Virus record (IMG/VR): IMGVR_UViG_3300033388_003361 | Coordinates: 1-46,153 of that record | DNA from: a virus | Reading direction: 5' to 3' (one strand) | Length of the DNA stretch: 46,153 nucleotides | Shown here: piece after piece, positions 15,401-23,342 of the stretch | How the letters are laid out: the number at the start of each line of letters is the position of its first letter | How positions within the stretch are numbered: position 1 is the stretch's first letter | Notes under the pieces: generated by a model | Seen by the model: the letters and a program-made list of their open reading frames with translations, nothing else | Databases searched by the model: none | What the model was told of the DNA's origin: nothing | Made by a program: the position numbers and the translations under genes

Positions 15401-17409
15401 CTAACACCACTTAAAAGTTGCTCAGAAGCAGTTCTCTTTTTGGGTGTTATTTTAAATCCTTCTTTGGTTTGCTCAACAGTCATTGTATCAGGAACTTTAT
15501 CAATCACTTCTTCGAGTGTGCTCTCTCCAGGCTTCTTGATGGCTGTTTTTGATTCAAGGTTTCGCTGCATTACGCGACCTACTTTATTCCATACTTTCTC
15601 AAGAGCATCAGGTTCTTTTATGAATTTCTGAAGGTCTGCAAAAACAGAATCAAGAACTTCATTAGGAATATCTGCAACATCAGTAATATTCTCAGCTTCG
15701 GAATACTTATTAAGGAAATCAACAGCCTGATTCGCTAGGTTGCCTTCAGATTTAATAGCCACATTTTCCAAGTTTGGATCTATTGGCGCAACTGGAGCTG
15801 CAGGTTCTACAAATTCTGGAGTTATCAAAGGTTCTGTTCTAGGAGTTTTTCCTGCTAATCTTTGTGCTGTCTTAGATGGTTCAATCGGCACGACTTCCCA
15901 TCCATCAGGAGTCCGTTTTGCCTGCATACCTTCAGGAAGGTCTTTAAGTATAGCCCCCATTGATTGCTTGGCTTCTTCTGTAACAACATCTAACTCTGAG
16001 TCTTCTTCTAACTCTAATTCAACTTTTGGAGCTTCTACAGTAGGTTCAACGGCTTCAGTTACTTCTTCGGCAACATCACCATCTTTGTATTTCAGCTTCT
16101 TTCCTATTTTATTCCAAATTCTATCTTCAGTTTTTGCATCTCCAACAACATCGGTAAGTTCAGCGGCAACTTGATTCAGTAAAGCATCATTAAACCCTTC
16201 CTCTGATGTTATGTTTTCAGCATCAATTACACCTTGAAGAAAATCAACAGCCTGAGCCGTAACGTTTTTACCCTGTATAATTGCAACTCTATCTGTAAAT
16301 CTTGCTTGATCTTCCCCGGTAGTTAAGATTTGAGGCTTTGCAATTTTAAGAGGCTTACCTTCAGCATCAACTTTCGGAATATCTTCAAGTGAAGTTTTAT
16401 CAGCAGCAAGCATCGCTTCTTTACTTTCAAATTCTTGAACCGGAGCATTTGGATCAATACCCTCACCGATAACAGGTAGATCTTGTGCTACATCAGTTTG
16501 AAGTGTTTGGCGCAAAGCTTCATCTGCTGTCGCTGCAGTCGGAATTGTTGTATCTGTTTCACCTGTAGGAGTGGTTTGGCCTCTAGTCTCAACAGCTTTC
16601 ATACCACCACCAAGAATCAAGCCCGGAAGCGCACCAGCAGTGAACGTATTAGCCAATTCCTTTATGGATGGCAAGATGTCACCTTCACGACCTCCAGCAG
16701 CGGCAACAGCGTTACTTAGGATATCCTGCAATACTTCTTCAGAACCTTCCTCAAGACCACTCTTAAGCATAGATAAACCAACCTGCTTGATTCTGCTTGC
16801 TCCAAACTTCTCAGCCGATTTTGCAACAGCACCTTTCATTAATGATTTACCGATACCACCAACAAGGCGTTCGGGACCAAGAACTGATTCTAATAGTGAT
16901 TGACCAATCGTTGAAACTAAAGCTAATGTTTGCGCTTCACCTTCTGGCATATCGCGCCTAAAGTCTTTTACCTCTTCACCGTAAGTCTGCCCGAATGTAG
17001 ATGCAAATGTAACCGCACCACCGGCAACGGGATTTCCTGTAACAAGTGACGTTGCAATACCTGCACCGATACCAGTAGTTGCTTGAGTTATTCCTGTAGT
17101 GATCGTTCGGGCAAGGTTAGCAGGGTCTAACGAGAATGCTTCATAATCTGCTGAAGGTCTGAACTGTTGATTCCTGCGTTCGTAATCTGTGATTGATTCA
17201 AGAGGTGAGCTTATTCCGAGCTCATCGAGTGTTGAGGAAAATCCTTTTCCAACTTGTAGGGCTCCGCTGGCTATACCCTGCAATCCTTCCTCTATTACAC
17301 CGCCTTTTTTAGGTGGCACAATTCCGACTGACTCAAAAGCTGAGAACGCTTCAGCCCGTTGTTTATCTCCAAGTCCTCTTATTAATTCTGGATCGTCTAT
17401 AAAAGGCAT
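12496..17409 (-). CDS. Giant ejection protein (T7 gp16-like position) with HExxH motif
   Basis: A 1637-aa protein, the largest in the genome, fourth in a row resembling the T7 gp13-gp14-gp15-gp16 order, so it is probably an internal virion protein injected with the DNA. The N-terminal third has Ala/Gly-rich helices (about 95-290). A tandem duplication covers about residues 375-520 and 546-666 (AQAVDFLQ... and NQAVDFLN...). Near residue 756 the sequence TVDHEVFHAAKAISG gives an HExxH zinc-peptidase signature, with a candidate third ligand in EAEAYRKY. The C-terminal half is helical with hydrophobic stretches. No lytic transglycosylase domain is seen, unlike T7 gp16. Confidence 0.88.
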   Translation of the reverse strand: MPFIDDPELIRGLGDKQRAEAFSAFESVGIVPPKKGGVIEEGLQGIASGALQVGKGFSSTLDELGISSPLESITDYERRNQQFRPSADYEAFSLDPANLARTITTGITQATTGIGAGIATSLVTGNPVAGGAVTFASTFGQTYGEEVKDFRRDMPEGEAQTLALVSTIGQSLLESVLGPERLVGGIGKSLMKGAVAKSAEKFGASRIKQVGLSMLKSGLEEGSEEVLQDILSNAVAAAGGREGDILPSIKELANTFTAGALPGLILGGGMKAVETRGQTTPTGETDTTIPTAATADEALRQTLQTDVAQDLPVIGEGIDPNAPVQEFESKEAMLAADKTSLEDIPKVDAEGKPLKIAKPQILTTGEDQARFTDRVAIIQGKNVTAQAVDFLQGVIDAENITSEEGFNDALLNQVAAELTDVVGDAKTEDRIWNKIGKKLKYKDGDVAEEVTEAVEPTVEAPKVELELEEDSELDVVTEEAKQSMGAILKDLPEGMQAKRTPDGWEVVPIEPSKTAQRLAGKTPRTEPLITPEFVEPAAPVAPIDPNLENVAIKSEGNLANQAVDFLNKYSEAENITDVADIPNEVLDSVFADLQKFIKEPDALEKVWNKVGRVMQRNLESKTAIKKPGESTLEEVIDKVPDTMTVEQTKEGFKITPKKRTASEQLLSGVRYQVTGVADAKADPNNRVENAKIALPYADVVQTSDTTATATLPNGEVITVQLVDNIQTPEGQQARGSFISGDNIIQLSSNSDQGTVDHEVFHAAKAISGLTESDQKTLDKAFNGDEEAEAEAYRKYQDAKRKPRGPISQVFDKIKAAMVRMAKAFGYNSKNVVFDKVASGEVFQEQNVPQVQTQEQFQVVNPQNSKSTERRQANPFVTPEARIANETIQDSTETDIQRDVDIEREAEKFIADRSVANVIKDIAEGGLAMTTNLNKVIMEKALDDPSIVNMYIENDQTALDAMAKWIEQRSEAGRVLRLKSSLTGDPVKDIQNNIKKMILAPSRLYRDAPKDKKKEAMKHEKELIAKSLKNVKNLTGVDALNLTEEQTKDSKLIAKVMREIMATKAPLGDKLYEFWINSILSGFTTHATNTVGNIILPAVELGPQRALEASLNLFRRDPKSATFGEMSREWKSMFKSIKPAWENAMLAWDMEMPTDGVSKLEKPGVAIGGTLGRIVRGFGTRVLLAADELAKTIIQAGESEAFAYRQAQEEGVKGFDNVNKRVAEILADPKSDVHEIAHNRSLEMLHQQETGAFVAMLGHLAKQPGFAGWVGKFLFPFRKTPANITKTALRKSPLGILKIANDFRLGKLKGDKGTRQVAEQVMAWGAVFTLSSLMGGSDGEDEIFITGTQGQFGSSKARWERQNLPPSSIKINGTWYDYSRIQPFGIMLGLSVDGVNAWNVAQNEKDLAKASKMIKSSLRENIVDQTFLSGLNDVVRAFEKDQGMEKYATNFIASWVPNVYRGSVTKVDDVVRERRNFAHGTEWLTEQFGTLLAQKAGFIKGVPKVDMWGRDMENRNGLQTGAPFLTALWRATSPIKSMPSEMGKADQLIMNWNLKNPNDEYWPSVPGYSFSKSGEPIYLSGDEYYSFAKRAGQLAKAKIDNMIRKRQLSIKNPTKKDILKMRSIFTESRRRARKSEGL

Positions 17410-17444
17410 AAAAAAGCTCCCTAATTGTTTTATAATCAGGGAGC
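17410..17444 (-). terminator. Terminator-like hairpin covering the ribosome binding site
   Basis: In minus-strand RNA GCTCCCTGATT pairs with AATTAGGGAGC (11 pairs, one G-U; 7-base loop), followed by six U that abut the ATG of the giant protein at 17409. The only ribosome binding site, AGGGAG, is the 3' arm of the stem. The element can therefore terminate transcription and mask initiation. Confidence 0.85.
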
Positions 17445-17462
17445 AAGTGGACTAAGTTTAGT

Positions 17463-18944
17463 TTAAAAGAATCCAGAAGGAACGCTTTTACGCGCATCAG
17501 TTATTCCAGATTTTCTTTGAGAGGTCAAACGATCTCTTGTTCGCTTCGCTTTCTTAGCAGCTCTATCAGTTTCAATCTGCTCGATATATTGTTGAATAGG
17601 AACCTGTAAAGCTTTTGGAGCATACTGGATAATTGTTTCCAATGGCAAATCCTTTTCATCAGCAAGATTCACCGCTACATCATGTATCTTTTGAATATCG
17701 TCTGTTGCAGATCCAGCCAATAATAGTTGACTAAAGCTATCCGCAATGCTCTCTCTCTCTTTACTTGAGAAACCAACTTCAGCAAATAATGGAGCTAAGA
17801 CTTCAGAAGCTTCTGCTTTATGCCTTTCCGGTATAGCTTCAACCAGTACCGCTGCTTCCCCTGCTGTCTCAGAATCAATTCCACCGCCACCAATCATCTC
17901 ATTGAATCTATCAGAGATCTCATCAACGCCGGGGTTCTGCATACTGTCGTAAAATGCTTTCAACGGAATCCAGCTTTTACTATTCTTCTCAAGAACCTCG
18001 ATTCCACCCTCTGCAGTCTGCCTGCTCTCAATACCAATAGCCTGTCCTAACATCTCAAGCTGAATATTAACATCTTGACGCTCTTCTGCTGAGATATTTC
18101 CATCTTCAAAGATTCTCGTTAACCCGGTATTCACATAATGAATTCGTTCCTGTTGCGGGGAGAATCGATTAATCTCATAAAATGATTCAAGATCCTTCTG
18201 AGCAGAAGATAAACTTTTACCTTGCCCTGTAGTGGAGTCAGCTTGAGATTTAGCAACGATAGCTCTTGTGAATGAATTATCACCCTGCCCTTTTAGATTT
18301 GTCTCTTGAGCTGCGAATTGAGCATAAGCCTTAACCTCTTCTGCTGCCTGCTCTTGCAATCCATTAAGAATCTTCACTGCGTTGTTATCAGTAAGCTCAA
18401 TCATTCCCCCTTCTGGATGAACAAGAAAACTCTTATCGTCTTTCTGAACAAAGTCCATTCCTTGTTCCTGTAGAGCTCTCTTAAATGTATCCATCTTTCT
18501 CGGATCAGATTGAGCCTCAAGACCAACGCGAGAAAGTGTTTTAAAATTAATTAAATCCTGCATCGGCTCAGAAGCAAAAACCTTATTCTTATCGATATCA
18601 GTTAAATTCTGATATTCCGGAATTGCACCAACTATAGCTTGCGTATTCTTTGTAGCAACGTCTTTATTTGCAGCAATATTAACCTGCTGACGCTTAACCT
18701 CTTTGGCTTCATCTTCTACAACTTGCTGCTCTGTTATTCTCTGCTGCTGTTGGCTTTGAAAGTCTCTCGATTCCTGTGCAAACATCTCTTTCTTAGCAAG
18801 CCTTTTTTCTTTGGATGTTTCAATAAATGGATCAAGAAGAGGTCCCGCTTGAGTCTTCTCAACAAGAATATTCCCCACGCCTTGCGCTAACTTACCGCCG
18901 ATATCTTTTGCGCCGGCTGCTATGTCTTCAAAAAAATTAGCCAT
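17463..18944 (-). CDS. Internal virion protein (gp15-like position), 493 aa
   Basis: A helical, Gln/Glu/Lys-rich protein without membrane segments, starting MANFFEDIAAG. I choose ATG 18944, behind AAGGAG, over the longer reading at 18974. Residues about 50-110 are strongly coiled coil (KEMFAQESRDFQSQQQQRI). It sits between the low-complexity protein and the giant HExxH protein, the slot of T7 gp15, so an ejectosome component is inferred. The C-terminal end is basic (AAKKAKRTRDRL). Sequence similarity to gp15 itself is not evident by eye. Confidence 0.75.
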   Translation of the reverse strand: MANFFEDIAAGAKDIGGKLAQGVGNILVEKTQAGPLLDPFIETSKEKRLAKKEMFAQESRDFQSQQQQRITEQQVVEDEAKEVKRQQVNIAANKDVATKNTQAIVGAIPEYQNLTDIDKNKVFASEPMQDLINFKTLSRVGLEAQSDPRKMDTFKRALQEQGMDFVQKDDKSFLVHPEGGMIELTDNNAVKILNGLQEQAAEEVKAYAQFAAQETNLKGQGDNSFTRAIVAKSQADSTTGQGKSLSSAQKDLESFYEINRFSPQQERIHYVNTGLTRIFEDGNISAEERQDVNIQLEMLGQAIGIESRQTAEGGIEVLEKNSKSWIPLKAFYDSMQNPGVDEISDRFNEMIGGGGIDSETAGEAAVLVEAIPERHKAEASEVLAPLFAEVGFSSKERESIADSFSQLLLAGSATDDIQKIHDVAVNLADEKDLPLETIIQYAPKALQVPIQQYIEQIETDRAAKKAKRTRDRLTSQRKSGITDARKSVPSGFF

Positions 18945-19410
18945 TGTTTTGCTCCTTTGGAAAGTATTGATCAAATGGTATTATTTCAAGCATCTCTTGC
19001 CCTTGTTGAGCTTGAGGATCTTGGTTTGCCTCAACTATAAAATCACCAACCTTTGAACCGATTTGACTAGCAGTTGAAGCCTCTCCGGCAGTACTTGCTT
19101 CTGCTGCAAATGACTCAGTTAATGGATTGCTTTTAGCAACTGAGCCGCCTAAACCCGAAAAGAAATCTCCAGCAAGAGTACCTACCCCTGCTGTTTCGGC
19201 TGCACCGGCTGTTGTGGCTACTGTTGTCGCGGCTGGTGCAATTGAAGCCCCTGTTGCTGCTGTTGTCCCTGCGGCCGCCGCGCCTGTTGAAGCTGCTGTA
19301 GTTGCTGCCCCTGTTGCGGCGGTCCCGGCTGCTGCTGTTCCCGCGCCTGCTGCTGCACTTCCACCACCCAAACTACCTAGTGCTGCCAACATTGCTGTAA
19401 AGATAGCCAT
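18937..19410 (-). CDS. Ala/Thr/Gly-rich virion protein (gp14-like position)
   Basis: A 157-aa protein whose first 80 residues are almost only Ala, Gly, Thr and Ser, followed by a more ordinary acidic C-terminal half ending FDQYFPKEQNNG. Such low-complexity small-residue segments occur in phage internal proteins that line or cross membranes (T7 gp14-like). The gene overlaps both neighbours (TGATG at its start; 8 bases at its end). The function is inferred from position only. Confidence 0.72.
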   Translation of the reverse strand: MAIFTAMLAALGSLGGGSAAAGAGTAAAGTAATGAATTAASTGAAAAGTTAATGASIAPAATTVATTAGAAETAGVGTLAGDFFSGLGGSVAKSNPLTESFAAEASTAGEASTASQIGSKVGDFIVEANQDPQAQQGQEMLEIIPFDQYFPKEQNNG

Positions 19411-19880
19411 CAGTTATACTCCTTTCTTAAAATTACACAATCTTCGTAAGTGTCAGGACCGCTTTTAAATGCTTCACCTGCGGTTCCAATTTTCTTCGCT
19501 CCCAATCTTCGAAACAGCAATTGAGGTGCTTTATTCTTTTCCGGTATGTGAGCTATTATCGCTTTTAGATTAAAGTCAGCAACAAGTTTCTCTTCTATCA
19601 GTTTAACCGCTTCGAGCGTATCAACATTCCTCTCGAAAGCTATATGAGTTTTAAATATATCATCAGGCAGTAACTCACCGAATACAACACCAATCATTTT
19701 ACCTTCATCGAATGCAGCATAGCAAATAGTTATACCTTGTTCTATTTCCTTCATTATGTAATGAAGTCCAACAATGCTGCGTGAATCAAAATCAATTCTA
19801 TCAACAACATGTTCGCTTAACGCAATCATCGCAAACGCATTAAGATGATTTATATCTGCAGGCATTCTTTTAGCTATCAT
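19410..19880 (-). CDS. GNAT-like protein (T7 gp13-like)
   Basis: A 156-aa protein with the outline of a GNAT acetyltransferase: ICYAAFDEGKMIGVVFGEL for the central strands, a helix with LEAVKLIEEKLVADF, and a C-terminal LLFRRLGAKKIG strand-turn typical of the GNAT end. T7-like phages carry such a protein (gp13) just before the internal virion proteins, where it is thought to act in morphogenesis rather than acetylation. The acetyl-CoA binding loop (R/QxxGxG/A) is not obvious, so catalysis is doubtful. The start overlaps the previous stop as ATGA. Confidence 0.72.
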   Translation of the reverse strand: MIAKRMPADINHLNAFAMIALSEHVVDRIDFDSRSIVGLHYIMKEIEQGITICYAAFDEGKMIGVVFGELLPDDIFKTHIAFERNVDTLEAVKLIEEKLVADFNLKAIIAHIPEKNKAPQLLFRRLGAKKIGTAGEAFKSGPDTYEDCVILRKEYN

Positions 19881-20392
19881 AGATCAAATCCAGATATACC
19901 AAGAGTCCCAAGCCCACTTTGTTTTTGAGCACTTTCTTGTACCCCTCTAGATGATGATGCTAATGGTGCAGCAGTTGTTGTTGCAGGAGCAAGACCAGCT
20001 CCAAGATTAAGAAGCCCGAACTTACTTTGTTTAGCTACTTGTTGAGCTGCAAAGAAATCTTGAGATAGAGCACTTTGTCTCGCTGAACCAATAGCAGCCA
20101 AACCTTGAACTTCTGCTCCAGAACCTTCCAAGCCGCGTTGCGCAATAGCGCTTGTGAATTGGCTCTCTGCCTGCTCCCCAGCTCTGTTCGTTGCTTGAAC
20201 CCCTTGCCTTAAAGCTGCTTTATCAACTGTTTCAGTTTTCTCAAGTTCTGAAACAATTTCGGGAAATATATATTGATTAAATTGAGCTTGCCTTTGTTTT
20301 AGAAGTCCAGCCTGCGCTTTGCTTAAAGCTGTTTCGCTTTGTGTTGATTGTTGACTTCCTTCAGTTGCCCCTGTTGATGATCCAAAATTCAC
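19877..20392 (-). CDS. Gln/Ala-rich helical virion protein, 171 aa
   Basis: Starts with GTG at 20392, overlapping the previous micro-gene stop as GTGA. The protein is rich in Gln, Ala and Ser with amphipathic helices (AGEQAESQFTSAIAQRG, ARQSALSQDFFAAQQVA) and a Gly/Ser/Ala-rich end. It has no membrane segment. Its place at the head of the gp13/14/15/16-like series suggests an internal virion or assembly protein; no family recognised. Confidence 0.72.
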   Translation of the reverse strand: MNFGSSTGATEGSQQSTQSETALSKAQAGLLKQRQAQFNQYIFPEIVSELEKTETVDKAALRQGVQATNRAGEQAESQFTSAIAQRGLEGSGAEVQGLAAIGSARQSALSQDFFAAQQVAKQSKFGLLNLGAGLAPATTTAAPLASSSRGVQESAQKQSGLGTLGISGFDL

Positions 20393-20493
20393 TTTGATAC
20401 CTCCTTAATCTTAGTATCTATATATGCTTTTAATTTTTTCTCTAAAACTTTCAATTGAGCCTCAACCCATCTTTTAATTACTGCTGGTATCAT
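20389..20493 (-). CDS. Helical micro-protein, 34 aa
   Basis: The ATG at 20493 overlaps the stop of the tail stabilisation gene as ATGA and has AGAGG seven bases upstream; its own stop overlaps the GTG of the next gene. The sequence MIPAVIKRWVEAQLKVLEKK continues as a charged amphipathic helix. The tight coupling on both sides makes translation likely. Function unknown. Confidence 0.65.
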   Translation of the reverse strand: MIPAVIKRWVEAQLKVLEKKLKAYIDTKIKEVSK

Positions 20494-21992
20494 AGTAGAG
20501 CCTCTTCGAATTCCATTATTAAATCGAATATTACACCCGTTGTCTTCATCTCAATATCAGCATAACGCCCACTCATTCCTGCAGGAAGATAAAAGAATTT
20601 TTCCCCTGCAGTGATTGTTGTATTGAATAGCGCGTCACCTTCTAAGTTGAAAGTAAAATCAACATCGCTATCATTTCTGAGCCATACACGGCGATACATT
20701 TTTTCAGTAGTCCCACCGTTAATGTATGGGGAAACATATGTTAATTCTTGAGGATCACCTACACCAAACTGGAAAACCTTATCTACTCCATCCCAAAGGT
20801 AAAGCGCGTCTGCATCACCATCAACCCAGGCGAATATATTAAACGCTGAGCCAACAAATGAACCAAGGTTCGTGAATAGGCCGCCGGAACGCTTATCAAA
20901 CTTCATAGCTCCATCTGCATGAAATAAGTAATAAGCATCATCGTAAGTGATACCCTGTACCGGAGTGAAATCTATTTCGTATTTTAAATGAGTTACAAGC
21001 TGAATATCTGAGCCATTCCAAATACAAACACCATCGTTTGAAACCCAGATAGGAACATCGTCAAGCCTTGCTATCGTGCGCCAATCATTGCACCCTTGGT
21101 TAGATGGGATAAGCTCTTTTGAGATTGTTAAAACATCGTAGCCTGTAACCCTTGAAGCTGTGTTGCTGGTGAATACAATAATTCCAGTAAACTCAACTTC
21201 CATACCAGTGATAACATCACCCATGTCAACCCAGTCAAGAGGATTCCACGCATTCGGATTACCCTGCTTCGAATAATATAGTCGCGTTCCTACTGCAAGG
21301 AAAAATGTATTGTTCGCTTCAGTAAGATATTTCCCACCATCAGGAGGCGGCAAGTCATTTACTGTTGTTAACGGAAGACTGATTAAAAGAAGATCATCAG
21401 GGAGGTTGTCTGTATAAGTGCCGCCACTTGTTGTAAACTCTGCGACAAGATAAAAGTCAGCTCCACTGGCTTCCGTTCTGTAAATCCTGCACTTATCAAC
21501 TCCAGTAGGGAATGTATCAACTGTAATATCAACTTTGTTTGAAGCTGCTGTTATTGTTGAGAAATAAACACCGGTATCACCAGGAGCCGACTCATAACCA
21601 TCTGTTGAGACAAAAGTAACCGCATAGTTATAATCACCTGTTAGATTACCAACCCCGTTAAGAGCAAGGATTGGTAACGCGGTAGGGAATGGAACTCCGA
21701 GCCGATCTACTGGGTCACCGCCATAAAAGGGGGCAACTGTAGCATCATTTATAGACCAGTAATCATTAGCAAGAAAACTAACCAGTGATCTATTAGGGAG
21801 TTTATTTGTTCCGGCATCTGATGGATTAGCCCAAAGAATAGGAGAGGGCTCGATTAATCCGTTTATAGAAACCAAATTACCGTTTGAAACTTCAGCATTC
21901 TCTACTAACTGAGATTCATTTTTAGCAATAACACTTGGTTCCCTGACGTTATTCATACCGCCATCAAAAGTTTTTATATCAAATAGAGCCAT
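20490..21992 (-). CDS. Tail tube/stabilisation protein (beta-propeller type), 500 aa
   Basis: The N-terminal DIKTFDGGMNNVREPSVIAKNESQLVENAEV is split by eye into the well-known phage motif F-x-GGMN and the 'N-x-x-L' region that opens podophage tail-tubular/stabilisation proteins. The rest is beta-rich with repeated blades (YNYAVTFVSTDGYESAPG, then CRIYRTEASGADFYLVAEF), a fibronectin-like insert at about 115-205, and a C-terminal jelly-roll-like end. It probably closes the portal channel (P22 gp10- or T7 gp12-like role). It precedes the ejection-protein genes. Confidence 0.78.
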   Translation of the reverse strand: MALFDIKTFDGGMNNVREPSVIAKNESQLVENAEVSNGNLVSINGLIEPSPILWANPSDAGTNKLPNRSLVSFLANDYWSINDATVAPFYGGDPVDRLGVPFPTALPILALNGVGNLTGDYNYAVTFVSTDGYESAPGDTGVYFSTITAASNKVDITVDTFPTGVDKCRIYRTEASGADFYLVAEFTTSGGTYTDNLPDDLLLISLPLTTVNDLPPPDGGKYLTEANNTFFLAVGTRLYYSKQGNPNAWNPLDWVDMGDVITGMEVEFTGIIVFTSNTASRVTGYDVLTISKELIPSNQGCNDWRTIARLDDVPIWVSNDGVCIWNGSDIQLVTHLKYEIDFTPVQGITYDDAYYLFHADGAMKFDKRSGGLFTNLGSFVGSAFNIFAWVDGDADALYLWDGVDKVFQFGVGDPQELTYVSPYINGGTTEKMYRRVWLRNDSDVDFTFNLEGDALFNTTITAGEKFFYLPAGMSGRYADIEMKTTGVIFDLIMEFEEALL

Positions 21993-22677
21993 CTTTCTTG
22001 AGTTTCTCCATGGTTTTCAAAAGTATACATGGAATAGAATCAAGTGGACTAAATTCTATTGGCAGTAATTCTTGAACTACATGACAGCAGTTTCTTTTGT
22101 AGCTCCAATCTTTACCATTCATGGAATTAAGCCAGTTGTAAGCTTTATCTTCCGGGATGTTTATTTTCATTATCCCATGTCTTGATTCTTGGACGTATTT
22201 TCTATAAAAGAAAAACTTTTCTTCCTTTTTAAACATATACCAATCATCATTCACAACAACGCTAACCGATGATATTGGTCGGCTGAAGAAAGATAAAACA
22301 AAGCCTCTAAAATGCTTTGGCCTTTTGAAGATTACATAAACACCTTTCCCTGTATACTTATCGTTTGGTATCCTGTAGGATCTGAATAGCGAATACATCA
22401 CGGATATTGCCGCTACATAAAATATGATCAGATAAACTCCATAGCAGGATATGCTAAACCATTCAAGCATTGGCTCTATCATGTCATTAGAGAACGATGC
22501 GATCATCCACGCAAACGCAGCGAACTTATACATCTGTTTTTTGTAAGGAATTTCAAGGAATAACGCAAGCGTAAAAAAAGATTGGGACCATTGCCAACAG
22601 AGCCCAACCAGAAGTTCATCTTCTCCAAAGCAAAAAGATAACCCCCATAAAGATAGAGAGATTATAAATGCAATCAC
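21979..22677 (-). CDS. Multi-pass membrane protein with Cys-rich C-terminal domain
   Basis: A 232-aa protein. The first 115 residues contain three to four hydrophobic segments. The C-terminal 115 residues are soluble and include GKDWSYKRNCCHVVQELLP; the pattern Tyr-x-x-x-Asn-Cys-x-x-(V/L) resembles the catalytic-Cys region of permuted NlpC/P60-like (papain-fold) phage proteins, but the His partner is not certain. Genes of this kind sit near tail genes in some podophages. The start overlaps the preceding micro-gene stop as ATGA. Function unknown; papain-fold is a weak suggestion. Confidence 0.65.
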   Translation of the reverse strand: MIAFIISLSLWGLSFCFGEDELLVGLCWQWSQSFFTLALFLEIPYKKQMYKFAAFAWMIASFSNDMIEPMLEWFSISCYGVYLIIFYVAAISVMYSLFRSYRIPNDKYTGKGVYVIFKRPKHFRGFVLSFFSRPISSVSVVVNDDWYMFKKEEKFFFYRKYVQESRHGIMKINIPEDKAYNWLNSMNGKDWSYKRNCCHVVQELLPIEFSPLDSIPCILLKTMEKLKKDGSI

Positions 22678-22832
22678 TTTTTGCTTCCGTTTTTTCTTTG
22701 CTTTACTATAATTTTACCCATCTGCCTTGAGCCTGAGCCGGGATTACCGTTCACTTTAGTGTAGTCCGGCATATGGCTAAGAGTACTATCTTTAAATCCG
22801 CTTTTCTTTCCGTATCCGATTCCTTTTGGCAT
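22674..22832 (-). CDS. Small basic phage protein, 52 aa
   Basis: ATG at 22832 has an AGGAGGC site just upstream. The protein begins MPKGIGYGKKSGFKDSTLSH and is rich in Lys, Gly and Ser, with no hydrophobic core. Short MPKGxGYG-like proteins recur near phage tail and capsid genes. Its stop overlaps the next start (ATGA). Function unknown. Confidence 0.7.
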   Translation of the reverse strand: MPKGIGYGKKSGFKDSTLSHMPDYTKVNGNPGSGSRQMGKIIVKQRKNGSKK

Positions 22833-22840
22833 AATGCCTC

Positions 22841-23341
22841 CTATAGGTTTTCAACTGCGTCTTTCCAAGTATTCCAAATTTCTTTTCCTTCAAGCCTCAC
22901 AGCGTCCCTAATTGCTGTTAACTCCTCAATGGTCACGGTTATAAAATCATTGCTTTTTGTGATCCACCAATCTTGTCCAATTTCAATAGCTTCATTTAGA
23001 TTAGCTAACTCTTTGTATCTTGCATCAAAAACCATCTCATAAACTTCAACCGTTGCTGTTGCAAGTGCTAAATCTCTTGTAGACTTCAGAGCAAGCCTTG
23101 ATTCCTCTTTCTTTTCTGCTGTATAGGCTTCAGTGTCCTCAATCCAAGTTTCTGTTTCTGCATCCCAGTCGCAGAAATCTTTATCAGATATAACAATTTC
23201 ACCTGAGTTATTAATCGCTTTAGGCCATGCACAGCAATGCGCTCTAATTGCTTTTTCTGTTTTAGAATCTACTAAAACAGAATCTAAACATTTTTCATTG
23301 TAGAATCCAAATGTTGTTAATGAATAATATTTTTTTAACAT
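22841..23341 (-). CDS. Tail-fibre assembly chaperone-like (DUF4376)
   Basis: A 166-aa protein directly downstream of the tail-fibre gene. The C-terminal half matches the DUF4376 style: KSTRDLALATATVEVYEMVFDAR in two overlapping helices, then WWITKSNDFITVTIEELTAI with a terminal helix. Such proteins usually follow fibre genes and are thought to help fibre folding or trimerisation. The N-terminal half (FGFYNEKCLDSVLV) is unfamiliar. AGGAGTTTAAT precedes the ATG. Confidence 0.75.
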   Translation of the reverse strand: MLKKYYSLTTFGFYNEKCLDSVLVDSKTEKAIRAHCCAWPKAINNSGEIVISDKDFCDWDAETETWIEDTEAYTAEKKEESRLALKSTRDLALATATVEVYEMVFDARYKELANLNEAIEIGQDWWITKSNDFITVTIEELTAIRDAVRLEGKEIWNTWKDAVENL

Positions 23342-23342
23342 A

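Noticed and set aside
15740-16174. Long rightward readings opposite the giant ejection protein, and similar ones opposite other virion genes
   Set aside because: They mirror the codon bias of the minus-strand gene, lack ribosome binding sites and show no recognisable motifs.
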